From NCBI GenBank assembly GCA_936432065.2, contig OW386290.2, positions 145,959,677 to 146,023,676 on the forward strand: 64,000 nt of DNA, read 5' to 3'. The notes beneath the pieces were generated by a model. The model saw only the letters and a program-made list of their open reading frames with translations, made no database searches and was not told where the DNA came from. The stretch comes from Rutpela maculata. Its lineage: Eukaryota > Arthropoda > Insecta > Coleoptera > Cerambycidae. Below are positions 22,066-33,690 of the stretch, piece by piece (within the stretch, counting starts at the first letter, position 1; each line of letters opens with the position of its first letter). The position numbers and the translations under genes are program-made.

Positions 22066-24076
22066 CCGCTGCCCAAGGAATCGCTACTTCCACATCCAAA
22101 TTTTTTATCCAAGTCACCAACAACGAAAAAAATTTGTATTTGGAAATAATTGTTTATGGAACTTTAATAATATAATATTTGAAATCCTCTACCCCAAAAA
22201 CCCATAAAACGATACTCCACATCGGTAGCGGGGTGGGGGTGGTGATGGGGGGTGGTAGTGTGGGTGGATGAAGTAAAAAAATATTCTGAGGTTTCTGGTT
22301 CTTGTACACACATTAAATCACAATTTTTTTTCATCCCTTTTAATAATGGGGTGGGGGTGGTAATGGGGGTGGTTAATGCCAAAACTTTTTTTGGGACCTT
22401 AGCTTAGAGAATATTATTTAGGTATTATGCAAATCACAACTTACACACTTTTTTATTTATTATGAAAATACCTACTTTCTGTATATTGTTGCCCTAATCT
22501 GGGCACGCTAATATACTAGTTAGGTAAATACTTTGAAACACTCACCATTGGAGAACCAATCAAAACAACTACTCTTCTAGCTAATACTGACGAAGTATTG
22601 AATTACATGATAGGATTCCAGGCATTTTAAGGCAAAAAAATATATTGAAACTACTTAAATTATTAATTGAAATTCAGTTATTCACAACAATTATTGGACA
22701 TTCTATTTCAACTCTAGTGATTTGCATAATACCTAAATAATATTCTCTAAACATGATAAAAGCAAATAAATAAAAAATAATTAATTGTAAAAAATAAATC
22801 ATGAATAGGCTTGTAAATAATGAATGAATGTTTCTATACTCTACTGATGAGAACTAACGAGTTCGAAAAAACTTGTACAACTTTTCTAGAGTTGAAATAG
22901 AATGTAAGGTCCAATAATTGTTGTGAATGACTGAATTTCAATTAATAATTTAAGTAGTTTCAATATATTTTTTTGCCTGAAAATGCCAGGAATCCTATCA
23001 TGTAATTCAATACTTTGTCAGTATTAGCTAGAAGAGTAGTTGTTTTGATTGGTTCTCCAATGGTGAGTGTTTTAAAATATTTACCTAACTAGTATATTAG
23101 CGTGCCCAGATTAGGGCAACAATATACAGAAAGTAGGTATTTTCATAATAAATAAAAAAGTGTGTAAGTTGTGATTTGCATAATACCTAAATAATATTCT
23201 CTAAACATGATAAAAGCAAATAAATAAAAAATAATTAATTGTAAAAAATAAATCAAGAATAGGCTTGTAAATAATGAATGAATGTTTCTATACTCTACTG
23301 ATGAGAACTAACGAGTTCGAAAAAACTTGTACAACTTTTCTAGAGTTGAAATAGAATGTAAGGTCCAATAGTTGTTGTGAATGACTGAATTTCAATTAAT
23401 AATTTAAGTAGTTTCAATATATTTTTTTGCCTTAAAATGCCAGGAATCCTATCATGTAATTCAATACTTCGTCAGTATTAGCTAGAAGAGGAGTTGTTTT
23501 GATTGGTTCTCCAATGGTGAGTGTTTTAATGTATTTACCTAACTAGTATATTAGCGTGCCCAGATTAGGGCAACAATATACAGAAAGTAGGTATTTTCAT
23601 AATAAATAAAAAAGTGTGTAAGTTGTGATTTGCATAATACCTAAATAATATTCTCTAAACATGATAAAAGCAAATAAATAAAAAATAATTAATTGTAAAA
23701 AATAGACCTTAGCTTCTCTTGTATATACTAAATACCAATTTTATGGATTCTTACCTGCTCGATTTACCTATTTTTCCCAAATTTACCCCAATTTACCCCC
23801 CAACCCTTCGACGGAACAAGATGAAAATATAATCTAGTTCTAGATCTCGTTAAAGTACATATGTGTACCAAATTTCAAGTCAATATCTCAAACGGTTCCA
23901 GAGTAAACGTGCGCACAAAAAAAGACCGACAGACAGACCGACAGACCGACAGACAGAAATTTTTTTTCGTTCAAACTTAAAATCTCGACGTTTCGTGACA
24001 TTCTAAGCCTATTTGAACAATAAAAATTTTTAAAAATTTTTTTGTCGTTACTATACTTCCACTGGATGTGGAAGTA
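22066..24076 (+). mobile_element. Family A copy, second of the dimer, interrupted by family M
   Basis: The 5' half is 22066-22405 and the 3' half is 23705-24076, ending CTGGATGTGGAAGTA. The interruption at 22406-23704 falls within the GACCTTAGCTTCTCTTG block common to all copies, and GACCTTAGCTT is present on both sides of it. The microsatellite core is short here. Confidence 0.9.
22406..23704. repeat. Family M cluster: TIR unit plus two 454-bp direct units
   Basis: 22406-22749 is a unit with perfect ~30-bp inverted ends (GAGAATATTATTTAGGTATT at left, its complement at right) flanked by TA. It is followed by direct units starting ACATGATAAAAGC at 22751, 23205 and 23659 (period 454 bp, third truncated). 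The direct units carry the inverted form of the first unit's interior (GATTAGGGCAACAATATACA). GACCTTAGCTT borders both sides (22395-22405 and 23705-23715). No coding sequence. Confidence 0.85.
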
Positions 24077-24111
24077 ATTAATAGAAACATTATTGTAGAA
24101 TATTTAGTCAA

Positions 24112-24777
24112 TTACATCCACGTCCAGTGGAAGTATAGTAACGACAAAAAAATTTTAAAAAATTTTTATTGTCCAAATGGTCTTAAAATGTCATGAAACG
24201 TCGAAATTTTAAGTTTGAGCGAAAAAAAAATTTATGTCTGTCTCTCGGTCTGTCTGTCTGTAACTTTTTTTTTTGTGCGCACGTTTACTCTGGAACCGTT
24301 TAAGATAGTGACTTGAAATTTGGTACACATATGTACTTTAACGAGATCTAGAACTAGATTATATTTTCATCTTGTTCCGTCGAAGGGTTGGGGGGTAAAT
24401 TGGGGTAAATTTGGGGTAAATAGGTCAATCAAGCAGGTAAGAGTCCATAAAATTGGTATTTAGTATATACAAGAGAAGCTAAAAATTTTTGGCATTAGCC
24501 ACCCCCATTACCACCCCCCACCCCCTTATTAAAGGGGATGAAAAAAAATTGTGATTTATGTATAGGAACCAGAAACCTCAAAATATTTTTTTACTTCATC
24601 CACTTCCACCCCACTACCGATGTGGGGTATCGTTTTATGGGTTTTTGGGGTAGAGGATTTCAAATATTATATTATTAAAGTTCCATAAACAATTATTTTC
24701 ACATACAAAGTTTTTTTCGTTGTGAGTGACTGGGATAGAGAATCTGTATGTGGAAGTAGTGATTCCTTGGGCAGCGG
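24112..24777 (-). mobile_element. Family A (HINE-like) copy
   Basis: Complete copy, 3' hairpin at 24112-24135 (CACGTCCAGTGGAAGTA) and 5' CCGCTGCCCAAGG ending at 24777. It sits between two pieces of the foldback right arm. The uninterrupted left arm serves as an empty site, and comparing the two shows no target duplication. Confidence 0.9.
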
Positions 24778-24838
24778 TTTTTTAATTGTGCATCTAGCCA
24801 CTTTTGATTATGACTAACCATTCATTGACAGGACTATA

Positions 24839-27130
24839 AAGGATCTTGAATTTTAATACCGAAGTTTGCATAATTAATAGCTTTAGTTGGGTGCTTAGGT
24901 TTTGGTTGGAATTTATGGACTAGAAAAATCCCTTCGTGTTGATGCTATATTTCAGGAACTAATCTTACGCTCAACGTAAAATTTTTCTGTATTTATTATC
25001 TCACCATAACTAATTAATCTTCAGTAAATTTGATTTCAAATCCGAGGGTCTAAACATGGCCAAAAAATACGCTAGTTTTTCGGTCGTTCTTTGAATTGTT
25101 TGCTCGAAAACGAGGGTATGCTTTTTCTCTTGCTGTTAGTAAAATTTTTATAGTGAAAAAACAAGTTATAAAACTTGTATATTCAAGTACATACTTCATG
25201 AACTCAAAAAATTAGTTTTCGCAAATTTCTACAAAGGTGGTTTCAAAAAAACTCATCTATTGTGTAACTTTTATAAACCTTGTATAACATGAACAAAGAA
25301 GGGAGACGTACCTAACAAATAAAGAAGGAATCAACAGACCTACATTTATTATCATTCGTTTAGTAGTCTATCAAATGCACATTAAAAAAATGCAACGTAT
25401 AATCACATAAACAACGCTGCAATTTGCAATAAAGTAATGCTGGTATCAGTCAGTTGATTCAACACAAAGCTCCCCCATAAAAAGCTTAATTATAACGTAA
25501 AATAAACACACATTAGTACAATTATTGCGAAAGGAAACGCAGCGTTCATGGCTAGATTGTTTTTTGTGTGTAATAATTACAGCACCAGCACACGAAACAA
25601 AACACATCGTTCGCCCATTGTACGATTTGCGACGTTGCCAGACCATCGATAAACTTGGAATTGTTATTGTCAAGTACATAAACCATACTTTCCACAAAAT
25701 AAGTAGGAATTGATTTTTATTAGAGGCTGTACCACCAAAGCAAAAATAAACAAAAATATGAAACATAATTTTGTCTTTTATATAGACCAGGAAGCACTTT
25801 CTCTCTAACGAGTGTTCCGATATTTATGTACCTCTGATTTAACTTCATTAATTCCACTTGAATTACATTTGACAAAGTGTAAAAGATATAATTTTAAGTT
25901 GTCAAGTGAGTGATAGGTAATAATAATACATATCTCGGGACGTGCGATTAGCGATTTTGTGAGTAGTGATTAATTTCGTACATGATCCAGAACTACATAG
26001 TGTTTTTGGTGTAATGCAATAAAACAAATCAAAATGGGAAAGGAATAGAAGGGAAGAGAAGTAAATCACTTATCACAGATAAGTGCAGTTAATCTTTAAC
26101 TTTTTGTTTATATGTATATTATATTCTTCTTTCTAGTTGGATTTCTTCTGCTTATGCTTTATTGTATGCCTAACAGCGTTAAGCCATCTGTCGCGCTTAC
26201 CCATTAGGAGTACGAAATTTTTTCTCGTCAATTCCTTGGCGACGGTTTTACTACCCCTGTAGCATCGGTTGATTGGGTCAACATAGGCACCAAGATATTG
26301 CTGTCCCTTGTCTTCAAATGTGTAGCTCCTTCCGCACAAGGCTCTTCCTCCAGGGATGAATGGGTCGTATTACCTGTGGTATGTTGTTACTTAAATAACC
26401 TCTCAGATGTTTTTAATCAATTGATTGCTCAAGGTTGAGTAGCCTGTTTAACTATTTTACAAAGTGCTAATAGTCTTGTTAGTTGTTATAAAGACAATTA
26501 ATATACAGTATCGGCAAGTGTTTGTTTTTGTATGGCAATAAGAGCAAACGAAAGCGAAGCAAGCTATGATGTACATAATTCACTTGAAGGGGCGTGTCAC
26601 ACTTCGCCTCTGCTAGAGTAATGTTAGATGTCTTTATTGTGGGCGGTCGGTTAATAGCGCAATGCCAAACGCAGGACTTTCTGATTCTGTATATTTTAAT
26701 ATATCAATATATGATGTATGTATATTTCTAATTTTAAATTTACCGCCTATATCAAATTCAGAAACAGTGACATATTTGAGTTTCGGCCATGTTGCCGTAT
26801 GCCGACCGTGAATAACGTGTTAGCGGTGCGCCATGAATTCGTCAATTTCCTTAATAAAATACAGTGTGCAGCTTGTGACAACTGCAATAATTTAATAGGT
26901 AAGTGTGCTGTGCATGTTCTCAATCAAATAGTAATTAATAATAAACATCGTTTGGTTTTTGGTAGTTTTTCACATTCCTACAAACGCTTAGCATATTTGT
27001 CTCCTTTCTGCCATGTTTAATGAAGAAATTGTGGCACAGTTGGTGTATAATATCCAGGACACTTTTGGTAATCATGCATATTTAGGCACTACGATATTTA
27101 GCACTAATTATCTGTGTCTTACAAGTGCCC
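24839..27130. other. Low-copy stretch without a recognised gene
   Basis: No transposon remnant recognised over about 2.3 kb, which is unusual for this window. Two protein-like frames occur. One is 26133-26339 minus (CGRSYTFEDKGQQYLGAYVD, then DRWLNAVRHTIKHKQKK), which I do not recognise. The other is 26718-26898 plus, ending AACDNCNNLI at a strong donor AG|GTAAGTG (26898/26899). Either could be an exon; neither has supporting homology that I can name. Confidence 0.3.
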
Positions 27131-27149
27131 AGATAACACAAAAATATTC

Positions 27150-27460
27150 ATAAAAAAATCTGGAATATCTTTTTTTGAACTATGGATCTTCCAAGAATAT
27201 TCCAAAACGAATATTGAATATCCAGGAATATTCCAGAAATGCGCGAATAGAACTCCTCCAGATATTATAGGAGTAATTCAGTAGAATATTCTGGAATATC
27301 TACGAAGTGTACCATGAATAATCATTGATTAATATAAGAGGATTATTTCTCATATATTCTGTAATATTCTAGGAATATTTTAATAATTTTATAAGAATAA
27401 TCTTTTTTCCATTATATACTGTATAGGTATTTTCTGGAATATCCACAATGTGCCCCAAAA
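27150..27460. promoter_or_regulatory. Cluster of GAANNTTC (heat-shock-element-like) motifs
   Basis: GGAATATTCCAGAAA at 27225-27239 and AGAATATTCTGGAAT at about 27280-27296 each fit three alternating nGAAn units, the heat-shock-factor consensus. AAGAATATTCC, TGGAATATC and AGGAATATT occur nearby. They may equally be a decayed short tandem repeat of GGAATATTC. No heat-shock gene is visible next to it, so regulatory function is speculative. Confidence 0.35.
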
Positions 27461-27634
27461 AAGAGCTCAAATGGAAATGGTGGAAAAGACACGACATTTC
27501 ATTGACAATATCCTATATTATCAGGATTGGAACGTCAGGGTTTTCCCATAGAAAATCTCGTTAATTTAAAATTAGGTCATAGTTCTTAAATTATTCGTTA
27601 AAGTTCTACAAAAAAAAAGTTTTGCAAAGCTAAT

Positions 27635-28328
27635 TACTTCCACATCCAGTGGAAGTATAGTAACGACAAAAAAATTTTTTAAAATTTTTATTGTTCAAAT
27701 AGGCTTAGAATGTCACGAAACGTCGAGATTTTAAGTTTGAACGAAAAAAAAAATTTCTGTCTGTCGGTCTGTCTGTAACTTTTTTTGTGCGCACGTTTAC
27801 TCTGGAACCGTTTGAGATATTGACTTGAAATTTGGTACACGTATGTACTTTAACGAAATCTGGAACTAGATTATATTTTCATCTTGTTCCGTCGAAGGGT
27901 TGGGGGGTAAATTGGGATAAATTTGGAGAAAATAGGTAAATCAAGCAGGTAAGAGTCCATAAATTTGGTATTTAGTATATACAAGAGAAGCTAAGGTCCC
28001 AAAAAAAGTTTTGGCATTAGCCACCCCCATTACCACCCCCACCCCATTATTAAAGGGGATGAAAAAAAATTGTGATTTAGTATGTGTACAAGAATCAGAA
28101 ACCTCAAAATATTTTTTTACTTCATCCACCCCCCACTACTACCCCCCATCACCACCCCCACCCCACTACCGATGTGGGGTATCGTTTTATGGGTTTTTGG
28201 GGTAGAGGATTTCAAATATTATATTATTAAAGTTCCATACACAATTATTTCCACAAACAAATTTTTTTCGTTGTGAGTGACTTGGATAAAAAATTTGGAT
28301 GTAGAAGTAGTGATTCCTTGGGCAGCGG
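27635..28328 (-). mobile_element. Family A (HINE-like) copy
   Basis: Complete: 3' hairpin TACTTCCACATCCAGTGGAA at 27635 and 5' CCGCTGCCCAAGG ending at 28328. The right flank is TTTTT. The microsatellite core is short (TCTGTCTGTCGGTCTGTCTG). Confidence 0.92.
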
Positions 28329-29440
28329 TTTTTATTGTCTTTTTGATTTACGGTTATAACATTGTCAACTGCATTTTCATTTATTTTGTAACATTTAAAT
28401 TTTTTTTTGTGATCAAAATAATTTGATGGTGGTGGCATTATAATCTAAAATCAAAAAGGCATTAATTATAGCTTTGCAAAACATTTTTTTATGCAACCTA
28501 AATAAATAAAAAAGGTATTTAAATTGTTTTTTGGGTACCTATTGTAAATTCACTCTCTCAGCAGGAAATTGCACACAAGCTGGCAGCGTTGTCAAAGAGG
28601 ATGGAGAAAGAGAACGCTCCGTTCTGTTGCTAGGCAATTATGTTTAGTATAAAAAATCACCTTTGCGAGTCCGTTTCAAACCACGAAACTGTCAAATCGT
28701 ATTTCATGGTTCATTTTACTCTTCGTCGGCCAGGTGAGAGATGGTGATGAGTCATCGTCGAACACAGATCTCGAGGATAACGTAGCCGGTGATTGGGCAG
28801 AACAGTAATTCTAGTAAACATGATAGAAAAAAACTCGCTGATATTTTTTCTGAAGACCACTTTTTATCTCTTGACATGATTAGGATTATTAGATGGTCGT
28901 ATAGAGTGACTAATATGTGGCTAGAAACTAGTTTTTCCGGAGGTAGATACAATAATTAATAAATACATTTTTCTATGCGATATTTTTTTAGATCAGGTTT
29001 TTTAATTTAGGTGAATGGATTTGTAGAATATAAGTAATTAGAGTTTCCTTACAGCCTATTAAACCATTTAAAAATAATACAGCCTGTGGCAGCTCGATTT
29101 TTTGCTTAAAACTTTTGTATTGTTAGGTAGTTACATAATAAAATTTGTTTTCACTATACAAGATGTGTCGCTATTATGAATTGCAATCTGTAGGAGATGA
29201 ATTTAACTTGTTTTTTTTTTACAAGATAATTAGAAGTACAGTCATTTAGTGTCAAAAAGTACCCAAACTTTGGACTAATTCTGTAGCAGATTGGAATTTT
29301 TTTTGCTGATCTTAAACTTTGGGATATCAACTTCAAATATTAAAAAAGAATATATATGCTTTTACCCCTGAGAGGGTGAAAACTATCGCTGAATTTCAAA
29401 ATTTAATACTGACTCAAGTAGCTAGTTATTGAAAAAAAAA
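28329..29440. other. No recognised gene
   Basis: Contains an acidic protein-like stretch at about 28735-28810 (VRDGDESSSNTDLEDNVAGD then WAEQ and a stop) without an upstream ATG in frame. It could be a terminal exon piece or transposon debris. Otherwise nothing supported. Confidence 0.25.
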
Positions 29441-30129
29441 CTGCTGCCCAAGGAATCACTACTTCCACATCCAGATTTTTTATCTAAGTCACTCACAATG
29501 AAAAAATTTTGTATGTGGAAATAATTGTTTATGGAACTTTAATAATATAATATTTGAAATCCTCTACCCCAAAAACCCATAAAATGATACCCCACATCGG
29601 TAGCAGGGTGGGGGTGGTGATTGGGGATGGTAGTGGGGGTGGATGAAGTAAAAAAATATTTTGAAGTTTCTGGTTCTTGTACACACCCTAAATCACATTT
29701 TTTTTCATCCCCTTTAATAATGGGGTGGGGGGGTGGTAATGGGGGTGGCTAATGCCAAAATTTTTTTTGAGACCTCAGCTTCTCTTCTCTTGTAATATAC
29801 TAAATACCAATTTTATGGACTCTTACCTGCTTGATTTACCTATTTTCCCAAAATTTACCACAATTTACCCCCCAACCCTTCGACGGAATAAGATGAAAAT
29901 ATAATCTAGTTCTAGATCTCGTTAAAGTACATATGTGTACCAAATTTCAATATCTCAAACAGTTCCAGAGTAAATGTGCGCACAAAAAAAGTTACAGACA
30001 GACCGACAGACAGAAATGTTTTTTTCGCTCAAACTCATAATGTCGACTTTTCGTGACATTTGACATTGAACAATAAAAATTTTTTTAAATTTTTTTGTCG
30101 TTACTATACTTCCACTGGGATGTGGAAGT
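29441..30129 (+). mobile_element. Family A (HINE-like) copy
   Basis: 5' end CTGCTGCCCAAGG (one substitution) and 3' hairpin CTTCCACTGGGATGTGGAAG with one inserted G. The 3' interior lacks part of the GACATTTTAAGCC block. Confidence 0.9.
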
Positions 30130-32290
30130 GGAACTTTTCTCTTTTACAATTTTCTCTAGAGGGAATACTTTTACCGTAAAAAAATATTGAATTTCTGGCG
30201 CAAATTGGCCTCGGAGTAAAAAATTGAAAGGAACAAAAGATTGATATTTTTTGACGTAGAATCGAAATCCACTATAAAAAAGAGTAATCGAAATCCCATA
30301 TAAAAAACCAGGTTACCCCATAAAAACCCCATTAAATCCCATTAAAATTACTTTTGTCTGAAACTTTTTTTGATATAACAGAAATGGCTGCCATGCGCCG
30401 CTACAACCCGGATTTCTATGACCGACTACATACGTTCAGAGAATTACTTGATAAGCATCCCCACCAATTTTAGACTCTCCAGCTTGTGTGTTCGGTTTTT
30501 GTAGGTGGGCTCTCGTGCTATTGTACTGATAGAGATTATGCTTCTTTATTTTTTGGTTTATGGAAGACGACTTGGGGGGGAGGCTCAGGCCCCCTGGCTC
30601 CCCCCCTGGTTGCGCACCTGTAAAAAGGGTGAAAACGATCCCTAAAGTAAAAAAATTAATAATTAAGGAAGTACTAAGAATAAATTAATGAAAATTATAT
30701 TTTTCATGTTTTTGGGGTGGCTGATCAATGTGAAGTCAAAAATTAAAAATTTATGTTGCACCCTCAATAAAAATTATGAATATTTCTTTATAATTAAAAA
30801 TATTGTGAGATGTTACCGCCAAACGAGCAATATCATAACTTGCTAAAACGAGACGCACTCCTTATTTCGGTCATATCTCCTTTCCAATAAACGTCAAAAA
30901 TCATCAAAAAAGAAATTTTGAAGGTCCTTTAATCCCCTTTAAGGTCAGGTAGGTCAAAACAGTACGGAGGTTGTCAGTTTTCCTATATTCATCTTAAATG
31001 CGTCAATTTAAAAAAAAAAGTTAAGAGTTAACTTCAAACACTTATCTCCTATATATTCACTGACCCTAAACCACTTTCAAAGATTTTATTTCATAGTTTT
31101 TGGATAGTAAATAATCCAACATTGAGTTATAAACACCACACAATATGCTTTAAAACAGCACGCCCAGTTGCCAAATCATTTGTTGACAACGGTGCTTTGA
31201 ATTTCTTTTCTTAACTTATGTATTTCATCAAATATCTTTATGGAGCCTGCAAATTTTCCTGTTGGAGTGGACCTCATTTAAAACAATATCTGCTATTTAA
31301 CTCTTTTCTCCTTCAGTACAGCTCCACCTTCGCCCAACAAAAAAGAAATGGTTATTAAAAGTAATGACAAACCAGAATGGCAATTACGATAAATTGTTTA
31401 TTGCTTCTTTCAGCAGCAGTTATTATTATCACAAGCACTTTCAGTTTCACATTTGGGTTTTAAATTGTATCTCAACGATGCCCAACAGGATGGATCATGG
31501 TCTTGTAATATAAAGTCACGTTAAAAACGAAATTCTTACATTAACATGCAACAATTTACCATTAATAAAATGCTTGGAACACTCCTGCAGAGCCATTCCT
31601 CTCGCTTGCAATCAGTTGGAGCCTTTTACTTAACTCTCTAACTTCTTCTGGTTGTAAATTGAGGTTATTTTATAAAAACTGACGTTGTTTGGGATTGCCA
31701 CACTTCCACAACTAATAATACACTAAAAACTTCATTTTGTATGATATAATGTACACAAAAACATTAATATTACGATAAGTTTAACCAGTCGCCATTTGAC
31801 AGCTTAAAAATTTCGGTTTGTTTTTCATTTTGAACACCATGTTGGCATCATCAGGAGACGATTTAGCCACACTTTCTATCCTAGTCGCACTTGGAGCCCT
31901 ACTTGTAGTTTTTACACAATCCGGGAAATATCCTCCATCACGCCACTGGACGCAAAATTCTATCTCCATAAGTGTTAATTTATCGCTTTTTATTGGAAAG
32001 GGAGAAAGCCTCGCATAGAGCACTCAAGTTCATACATTAGCGATCTAATCAATACAAAATGTAATTACAAAACATAATTGCGGGAATAATTAAAAGTAAA
32101 TATGTGTTATCGGCAACAAGTTTTATTCGACTATAATTAAAAGTGATTACACGCTTTAGGTTTAGAGGGAATGAAATAATTAATTATCTTCGGAGAGAAT
32201 AATATGTTCTGTTTGCGTAAGTCATGAAAGAATAATTAATTGTTCATCCATTTAGAAGATAGAATGGAAATTACGTGCGTTTCGTTTTTG
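30130..32290. other. Non-coding; one hAT-like terminus
   Basis: GGTTGCGCACCTG at 30608-30620, preceded by GGCCCCCTGGCTCCCCCC, resembles the inverted CAGGTGCGCAACC terminus of hAT-type elements; no partner end was found. A short protein-like frame, MAAMRRYNPDFYDRLHTFRE, begins at 30385 after an acceptor-like CAG and stops after 29 codons. Nothing else is supported. Confidence 0.3.
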
Positions 32291-32299
32291 AAATATTTA

Positions 32300-32803
32300 C
32301 AACAAGCCGCAACGATCTCTTTTTTTCGATTTGTCAAAAGCTTTCGATAATGTGGATAAGAATCTCGCAAAAATTAGAAAATATTGGTATTAGAGGGAGT
32401 CACCTAAGCTGTATTAACACCTACATGGAAAATCGAAAGCTAGTGGTAAACTGTAATGATTGTAGCTTGGATATCCATAACGTAACACTGGGTGTCCCAC
32501 AAGGTTCAATTTTGGGGCCTCTATTATTTTTGCTATACATTAATGATCTACCAGACCACATTCAACATGGCGTTACCACGAAGATGATACCACTCTCTCG
32601 GTATCAGCTGCTACACAGGAGGGACTTAACCTTAAAACTTATACTGCACTTGACGATGTACATGCTTGGTGCCAAAGAAACAAGCTAATTTTAAATACCG
32701 ATAAAACCATTTTCGTAAATGTTAACTACAGGAGAATATTAACCTGTGATAACGTAGCCTTCTCTAAAACAACCAAGTTCTTAGGCCCGTCCATCGACAA
32801 TTA
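32300..32803 (+). pseudogene. Non-LTR reverse transcriptase fragment
   Basis: Blocks in shifting frames: FDLSKAFDNVDKNLAKI (palm motif A with catalytic Asp), INTYMENRKLVVNCND, TLGVPQGSILGPLLFLLYIN (motif B), EDDTTLSV (motif C, YADD altered to EDD), RNKLILNTDKT and TKFLG, then stops near 32803. Both ends are truncated. It fits jockey/CR1-like elements. Confidence 0.88.
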
Positions 32804-33002
32804 GTAGGGTGCTCGGTGCCCAGATATACGCATAAAAATAAGTTCTGTGGGGGTTTCGTTGTCACAAGCTAAATTTTATATAAAATTAATGATGATATAC
32901 TGATGTTTCAAAATCTCAAGGCCGTCAAAAAATGTCCTATTCAAAAGGTCATTATATTCAAAAAACGAGTTATAGCTTAGTGACTTAGGTGTTTTGATTT
33001 TC

Positions 33003-33276
33003 CCACTTTTGAGTAATATATTTTATTTGTTTATATAAAGCCGTCAGTGGCGTATAAAGAGAAAGCTGCACATGTGCATAATGAATTTATTTAAACTAAT
33101 TTATTATTGTTGTTATAAACAATAATAATGTAATAATTTTGAACAGGTACAATCAATATTTTCGCAGTTTTTAACAAAAATAATAAATTATTTTAAATAA
33201 ATTCATTATGCACATGTGCAGCTTTCTCTTTGTACGCCACTGACGGCTTTATATAAACAAATAAAACATACAAACG
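33003..33276. mobile_element. Palindromic MITE, ~100-bp arms
   Basis: Left arm 33003-33115 and right arm 33160-33276 are inverted copies sharing TTATATAAAGCCGTCAGTGG, CAGCTTTCTCTT and TTCATTATGCACATGTGCAG. The spacer is about 45 bp. No coding sequence. Confidence 0.8.
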
Positions 33277-33309
33277 TAACTTAGATATTTGTTATTTTAT
33301 CAGATTTAC

Positions 33310-33690
33310 CTCAATCACCGGGTCTCATCATGTATACATTTTTTGTTTTGCAGTAACGTTATTAAGTCTGTATCTTGACCAACAACTATAACAGGGTTAC
33401 ACATATCAGCTGAGCTTTTACAATTAAATAATCAGCATCTGCATCCGCACATTTGACTGTGATATTGTTTTGATTGAAATTTGATGTTAGAAGTTTAATT
33501 AACTGATCTTTATTTGACACTGATGCTAAAAATTTGTTTTGAGATATGTCTACTACTTTTTTGTGGGTCAATATTAATTTCTTTCTAAAATGCATTTTTA
33601 GCTCTTCTTTGATATTCTGTAAATTTAAAGGAAGTGCTTTCATTAGAATAACCATCGAAAATAGTAATAACAATTTAAACCATAATGATA
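33310..33690 (-). pseudogene. PIN-like domain protein fragment
   Basis: On the minus strand, read in two frames: IFDGYSNEST (an acidic start of a PIN/FEN-type fold), DISQNKFLASVSNKDQLIKL, CADADADYLIVKAQL, then after a frameshift VIVVGQDTDLITLL. The spaced acidic residues (FDG, DADADY, GQDTDL) and order match an uncharacterised PIN-like protein family that I recall from insects and other animals, often near mobile DNA. Residues after the GQDTD motif are missing. I infer a decayed fragment; the exact family needs a profile search. Confidence 0.55.

Larger units (their letters stand above)
19897..24838. mobile_element. Foldback element with long inverted arms, heavily nested
   Basis: The left arm (19897-19918, 20079-20217, 20569-20720) matches inverted pieces of the right side at 21050-21280, 24077-24111 and 24778-24838. 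Shared blocks include AGCCCTGTCAATGAA, GGTTAGCCATAATC, TCTATTAATTTTCGTCGTAT, CTGTTATGGTTCAGTAATGG and TACAGATATCCRTTTCATAG. Removing two insertions from the left arm, and the family A dimer and the inverted family A copy from the right, leaves a foldback of roughly 1.3 kb with ~350-bp arms. It has no coding content. Its exact ends and target duplication are uncertain. Confidence 0.7.

Noticed and set aside
31781..32023. Overlapping 66- and 80-codon frames on opposite strands
   Set aside because: The plus frame has a hydrophobic stretch, but neither shows a recognised domain, splice signals or start context.
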